This document shows, piece by piece, positions 59,307-64,000 of a stretch of 64,000 nucleotides of DNA; position 1 is the stretch's first letter; the number at the start of each line of letters is the position of its first letter. This stretch comes from Pocillopora verrucosa (taxonomy: Eukaryota > Cnidaria > Anthozoa > Scleractinia > Pocilloporidae). The position numbers were made by a program, and so were the translations under genes. Location: assembly GCF_036669915.1 (NCBI RefSeq), contig NC_089319.1:2162082-2226081 (forward strand), written 5' to 3'. The notes under the pieces were generated by a model. It saw only the letters and a list, made by a program, of their open reading frames with translations, was not told the DNA's origin and made no database searches.

Positions 59307-60485
59307 ACCCAAAGAAACACGCATATACAAAATTATTTTTTTTAGTGAGCGCTACCTTCTGTATGTTGGTTGGTGAATTGTCCTGTTTGCACCACAAAGC
59401 GTTCACAACTCTGGTGTATAAGGCAACCATTAACGCCAAAGTAATTATTATTAAGACTAACCAAACAGAACTATAAGCCTTAGCCATCCAATCCTCAGGC
59501 CACCGTGTTCACAAGAATTGCCCTTCCTATTTCTTACCAGAAATAAAGGGGTGGTAAGAATTAAAGAGAATGTCCAAGAACACGGGATAATTAGCTGTGT
59601 AAAAAGTAAGATATTGAAGTCAGCATATCACAAAGCTACATTAGCTATCGTTGAAGATGTGGTTCAGTCCAATTGAGATGTTTAGAAACTATCTTCTTAA
59701 AAACATATCAGAAATCCCCCTGCACTTACATGTGATTAAATCGAAAGATTATTATCGTTGATCTGTTATCTGTCCTTACAGACTCACCTTCAGTCTACGC
59801 TTGCTAAGTTTTCTTTGACTTTCAAAGGGATGTACGACTGCGTAATAACGTTCTATGGCGATTATGACGAGGGTGACAATAGATGACGCACCTCCTATCC
59901 ATGCCACATTTCCACCAGTCACTAATTTGCATAACACGGAACCAGTAGTGCCATCTGGATGATCTAAAGCGAGGCTGAATATTACTGTTGGCGCCAGAAA
60001 AGTCGCAAACATGATATCTGCCACAGCCAGATTCACTAGCAGGTAATTTATGGGAGTCCTTCAGAACCAACAAAACATTGAATAAGTACTTTATAATTTA
60101 TTGCTGACATCTGCTCAGGTCTTAAAAAATAATAAAGGGTATCAATTATGTCGTTTTATGCATAGTCGAGCACGTATGCAAAAACGCAAAGATTTCCAAG
60201 CGGAAGTTGAGTTCTCTTCGCCCGTCTTAAGTCCCGGCCTTCTAAATAATCTTTGACTCTAAAACCACCAACGGCGATTAATTGCAATGACTTATCTTCC
60301 ATTTGTAGAACGAAAAAGATCTTCATACGTAACAACTTATCTTAACACTGAAAATGCAGTTTCTACTAGTGTTGGTACCTCATATCTCTATGCTTTTTCA
60401 CAATCAAACAGACAAGTGAATTCCCCACAATGTCTGCAGTGACGAGTATGACGATTATAATTGTCAGGGCAATTGATTCAGGCAT

Positions 60486-60849
60486 TTTCTCGAGATGAGC
60501 TGTGAGACACACTTATCTCCCGGGTTTCGTTCTACGTCTCCAGCTCTTAAGAGAAGTGACCTGACTGGATTGAAACTGGATGAGCTGTTGGGGTAGTAGC
60601 CTGGACGGCGAAAGCCGAATTTCCTTTTGACGATAGGCCATGATGTAATTCCACGTGGTGTAAAGAAGTGAGCTCGAAATTGCTACCTGAGCGAAGAATT
60701 CGTCTTAGAGACTTCGTTGTATCCTCTGTAATCTAAGTTAAATGAACGATCCTCTATTACTTGCCATTGCTGAGTCCAGAAGAGGTGTATAAATACGATG
60801 AAAAATAGAGCTCGTAATAATGCGTCCTCCATGTTGTCCGAGCTTTAAC
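60486..60849. other. Upstream flank of receptor J
   Basis: This is the presumed promoter side of the minus-strand gene J. No specific element is recognised. Confidence 0.3.
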
Positions 60850-62460
60850 GATGCCAACGGTGGCCAAATTACGTTATCAACTTAGTTGGTAATAATAAAT
60901 TTCCTTGTTATACTCTTCCACCGACGCAGTACCATAGTTTTTTAGAAACTTACCCCCTTTAGACAGTTGTTCACTCATCAGTAACCTTAGCATAACATTT
61001 GGATATTTCTACATGGCCGCGAATATTAAAATTAACATGATTATGAAAAATTCAGTTTTTCAGTTCTCTGTGTCTGATTTTCGTTAAGTTAAACCCGGTC
61101 CAACTAATCGTGTTCTTCTGGTGTGAATGGGGCCAAATAGTCATGAGTGTCCGTTATCAGTGTGCTTTAAATAAACAAAAAAAACAAACAAACAAACAAG
61201 CAAAAACAGAACAGTTTTTTGAAGAATGTACAGGTTTCTGCTTTTTAGTGAACGGGAGTCTAAATATTAAAAAAATATGTTTTGTAGTTGCAAATTTGAT
61301 CATTTCTTGGTAAACTTTATTGTTATTCTTAAGTTTGCAGAACATAATCTTCCATTAGTTAGTTCATCGCCGTAATAATCTGAGGGTATCGCGAGTAAAC
61401 TTTCCCTGACATGTTTGCGATAAGCAGCTGTTCTATCGTTGGAAAACGATTTCCCACGGTTTAGGTCATAAGTGTCTTAAAAAGTGTCGATTGGTATATG
61501 GCGCTGAAATTAAAAAATTAATATCCAGTGCTTTTGTAAATTTTTTTGATGTCCTTGCAATTATCATTGAAAGCAAAAAGAAAAAGAAGCGTTGGACAAC
61601 TCTATTTTGTTAATTCTATGCAGATGGTTTCATTTCTTCAGACAAATTTAAATTTTGAGCGGAAATATGTGATCTGGTTTTGATAATTTTTTTTTTTTTA
61701 ATACAGAGTACTCTTCTAAACACAGAAATTTCAATAGCAAGGCAATTCTATTTCTTAAAAATTAAAGCAATACCTTTTTTTTGCGTTTTTTTTCAGTGGT
61801 AGTGAAACGGGCAATATCGCACTGTAATCCTTGTGTGCCATATATGAAGTTTGCATACCACTTTTCATGACTAGTAAGCGAATACAAAGTAAACTCTGTT
61901 GACAGCTACAGGAAAACTCTATTCCATAAGGGGAGAATAATTTCCCAAAGTTTTCCTTAATGATCTTGGTTAGTGAAGAGAATTAGAATATTGAGTATTA
62001 AGGTTTGTTCAATTCATCTTAAAATGTTTTTCATATTAGTGGTAAAAAGTTGTTAGTAATGATATCATTTGTTGGTATGAGATATAGAGCAGGGAATTCT
62101 CTTTGACAACTAACGGTGGTTTTTTTTTCTTTTTCTTGGCAAGTCCGCAGGTGGCCCGTTAACTCTATGGGTTGGGATTAGCGATTCGATTTTTTTTCCT
62201 GCCACAAATGTTTATTTCTTAATGGAAGCGTGCGGGTTTACATCAAACGCAAACTTTTCGTGACATATTTACACTAAATGCTTTTCATGTGTCTATATAA
62301 AATAACACTTTGTGATTAAGTCTCAATTTCACGCGAAAATGATTATAACTTCTCTTTATTTAAACTCGGATATAGTTAATTTCTGAAGCTCATTTGGTAT
62401 GGCGACCTTTCCCTAAGCTTTAAAAAATAAGTTTAGGAGATGTAAACCTCTTTTGACAAG
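60850..62460. repeat. Upstream part of the G/K segmental duplication, copy 2
   Basis: 60850-60960 is the right arm end and tail of the hammerhead-type palindromic repeat; the left half is missing. From about 60960 to 62460 the sequence follows 40851-42335 almost base for base. Differences are small indels plus one extra patch near 62150-62170 and another near 62400-62420. Confidence 0.85.
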
Positions 62461-64000
62461 ATGGTCATCGAGTTGGAATCAACTCATGTAGTGATCACTA
62501 CCGTCCTCTTACTTCTTGTCGTTGTGGACATCGCCGGCAATACACTTGTTTGTTTGATTATAAAAAGGCATCTTCAAACGAGGTGTGTGCAGAATGTAAG
62601 AATACGGAAACAAGTCCATTTACTCCTAGATTTTAGAAATGTATGTTGAGAGGTCGTCTTTCTTACAGTTCCATTCATGTACCTTTTTTTCATTAAGAAT
62701 TAAAACTCTCGTATGCACAGCTTTTTGAACACGCTTTTTTATTTTGAAGAATCACCATAAATTACCTTCTTGTGAACCTGGCTGTCTCCGATATTCTGTT
62801 CGCAATCTTTATTACACCAAAGGTTATCGTCAGCCTCAATCTAAGGCAGCCAAATGGAGTGGCAGGTTTAGTCCTTTGCAAACTGCTGACTGGAGGGAAT
62901 CTGGCTTGGATTCCCGGAATTACCTCAGTTTTTACTTTGGTGGCGATCTCCTTTGAAAGATATTACACCGTGGTTTATCCGCTTGATCCAAATAGAAAAC
63001 TGACCCAGCATAAACTGAAGGTAAGTTGAAGGCAAAGTGACCATTAGTGGCTCAGTATGATTCAGTAAATAGTGACTTCACTTTTTGAAGACCGGTTACG
63101 TAATAAGACCTTATAGTAGTTTCAAGCAACAAATTAGAGAGAAGGCAGCACAGAGTATGTGGACAAAGGGAAAGAATCTTTCATCCATTCCCATGAGCAC
63201 GCAATCATTTATTTAAAAGGACCAAACTTGGGAAGTAAAAGATATTGACGTTTTTATTTCATTATTTTGCAGATAATTGTTCTTTGCTGGTGGGCATTTT
63301 CAGCAGTTTTTAACTTGCCCAAGTTTCTTACGCGAACTTTTGATGAACAGAAAAACTATTGTATTCAAAGCTGGCCTAAAACGTGGATGATTACAACATA
63401 CTGTTTGGCATGGCTGTTGTTAGTTATTGCTTCGGCTGTTACCATGATTGCACTTTACTCCAAAGTCGTCTACACTTTGTGGTTTAAGTCTAATGAAAAC
63501 AATCCTTTAAACCATAAACAACAAGTAGGTTCTAATTGCAGTTTTCTGATGGTTATTTTTTTCATACATAGAGCATACCCCTAACTTAGGCTTTTTTGCT
63601 GGCAAACCTGATCGAGGGTACTATTGTAAACTGACCGTTAAAGCCTTGGCAAGAAAATAGTTGCCCTCAGCTTTTAGTCATGTTTTACTCAAGGAAACTG
63701 TTTGCCAAATGTAGATACCTCACTTTTTCATCTGTGGGTAGGCAAAATATGCGAAGAAATTAAAGAGGAAGGATCATTGGTAAACGTTCAGCTTGAACGT
63801 ACATATACTTAATTTTGCTTAAGACATACTTTATGAACAATTAAATGCTTGTTACGGAACAGTCAAAAGACAAGTTAAAGCTAAAAAAAGAAAGATGAAA
63901 TTCTCCTCTCTTGTCAATCTCCATCTAATTATTTTTTCAACTTTGAGACAAAATTTTTCACTGAAAGTGAAACCTTGAAGGAATTATCGAGAATATTTTT
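62461..64000 (+). CDS. Receptor K: four-exon class A GPCR, intact but cut by the window end
   Basis: Exons in the window are 62461-62582, 62750-63020 and 63273-63524. By comparison with G, exon 4 should begin near 64078, outside the window. Exon 2 has the full 271 nt and an open frame through TM2 N-L-A-V-S-D, the TM3 cysteine and E-R-Y-Y. Exon 3 gives the ECL2 cysteine in Y-C-I-Q-S-W-P and TM5. The start ATG gives a short N-terminus before A-G-N-T in TM1. K is the intact twin of pseudogene G, differing by only a few residues (for example S versus W and H versus Y in exon 3). The direction and spacing suggest the array continues to the right. Confidence 0.87.

Larger units (their letters stand above)
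58557..60485 (-). pseudogene. Receptor J: four-exon class A GPCR with one frame break
   Basis: Exons from high to low are 60485-60379, 60058-59788, 59594-59356 and 58916-58557. Exons 1, 2 and 4 are open: TM1 V-G-N-S, TM2 N-L-A-V-A-D, the TM3 cysteine, E-R-Y-Y, TM6 C-W-G-T-E-S and TM7 N-P-F-I-F (Phe for the usual Tyr). Exon 3 is 239 nt where 240 is expected, and the frame changes near 59500-59506, just after the ECL2 C-E-H. A single missing base could be a real lesion or a sequencing error; nothing else is wrong with the gene. Intron 3 (58917-59355) holds a 17-C homopolymer and a CTTTGGG heptamer repeat. Its nearest relatives are G, K and I. Confidence 0.8.

Noticed and set aside
59228-59487. 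Overlapping open frames on both strands with periodic Gly-Leu-Trp or Lys-Ala-Gln-Ser-Pro repeats
   Set aside because: They are produced by the CTTTGGG heptamer microsatellite. Only the part coding exon 3 of J (above 59356) is real.

Overview
The window looks like a piece of an animal nuclear genome, most likely a cnidarian and probably a stony coral or sea anemone. This is inferred from several things: AT-rich DNA, short spliced genes with GT-AG introns, a HEPN-NACHT-LRR immune-receptor gene of the kind abundant in corals, a tandem array of lineage-type class A GPCRs, a Penelope-like retroelement, a tRNA-derived SINE and many palindromic small repeats. No species can be fixed from the sequence alone.

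Layout. 288-4129 (minus) is a broken NLR gene with a DZIP3-like HEPN domain, a NACHT ATPase and seven near-identical 29-residue LRRs. 4130-8529 is gene-free apart from a four-copy 110-bp tandem repeat (7221-7650). 8530-9534 (plus) is an intronless class A GPCR of a different type. From 12309 to the end runs an array of related four-exon class A GPCR genes and their wrecks: A (+, 12309-14570), B (-, 15817-19620), C (-, 21543-23841), D (+ relic, 25028-25600), E (-, 28250-31082), D' (+ relic, about 32030-32262), F (+, 37333-40522), G (+ pseudogene, 42336-44251), H (+ pseudogene, 48257-50441), a further relic (51252-51680), I (+ pseudogene, 54254-56631), J (-, one frame break, 58557-60485) and K (+, 62461 to the window edge). 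A, B, C, E and F can be read from ATG to stop by joining exons at consensus splice sites. K is intact as far as it goes.

The family has a rigid plan. Exon 1 codes TM1 and ends in phase 2 after a D-M-R type motif. Exon 2 is 271 nt in every intact copy (TM2, TM3 and the ERY motif). Exon 3 is usually 252 or 255 nt (TM4, second extracellular loop Cys, TM5). Exon 4 carries TM6, TM7 with N-P-x-x-Y and the tail. The proteins resemble peptide-type receptors (NPFF/QRFP/tachykinin-like), but the ligand cannot be read from sequence. Most members replace the TM6 C-W-x-P motif with C-W-x-T-D/E-S.

Two segmental duplications are visible. Block 20030-25415 (C plus D) is repeated at 26591-32262 (E plus D'). 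Block about 40780-44000 (G and its upstream DNA) is repeated at about 60885-64000 (K). H and I also share upstream DNA. The array is therefore evolving by birth and death, with about half of the copies broken. Mobile DNA sits between and inside the genes: a Penelope-like element with inverted terminal repeats (32727-34285), palindromic repeats with a hammerhead-ribozyme-like core (40620-40850, 54885-55117), a MITE, a SINE, a LINE tail, a tyrosine-recombinase fragment and a TIR element inside an intron of gene B.
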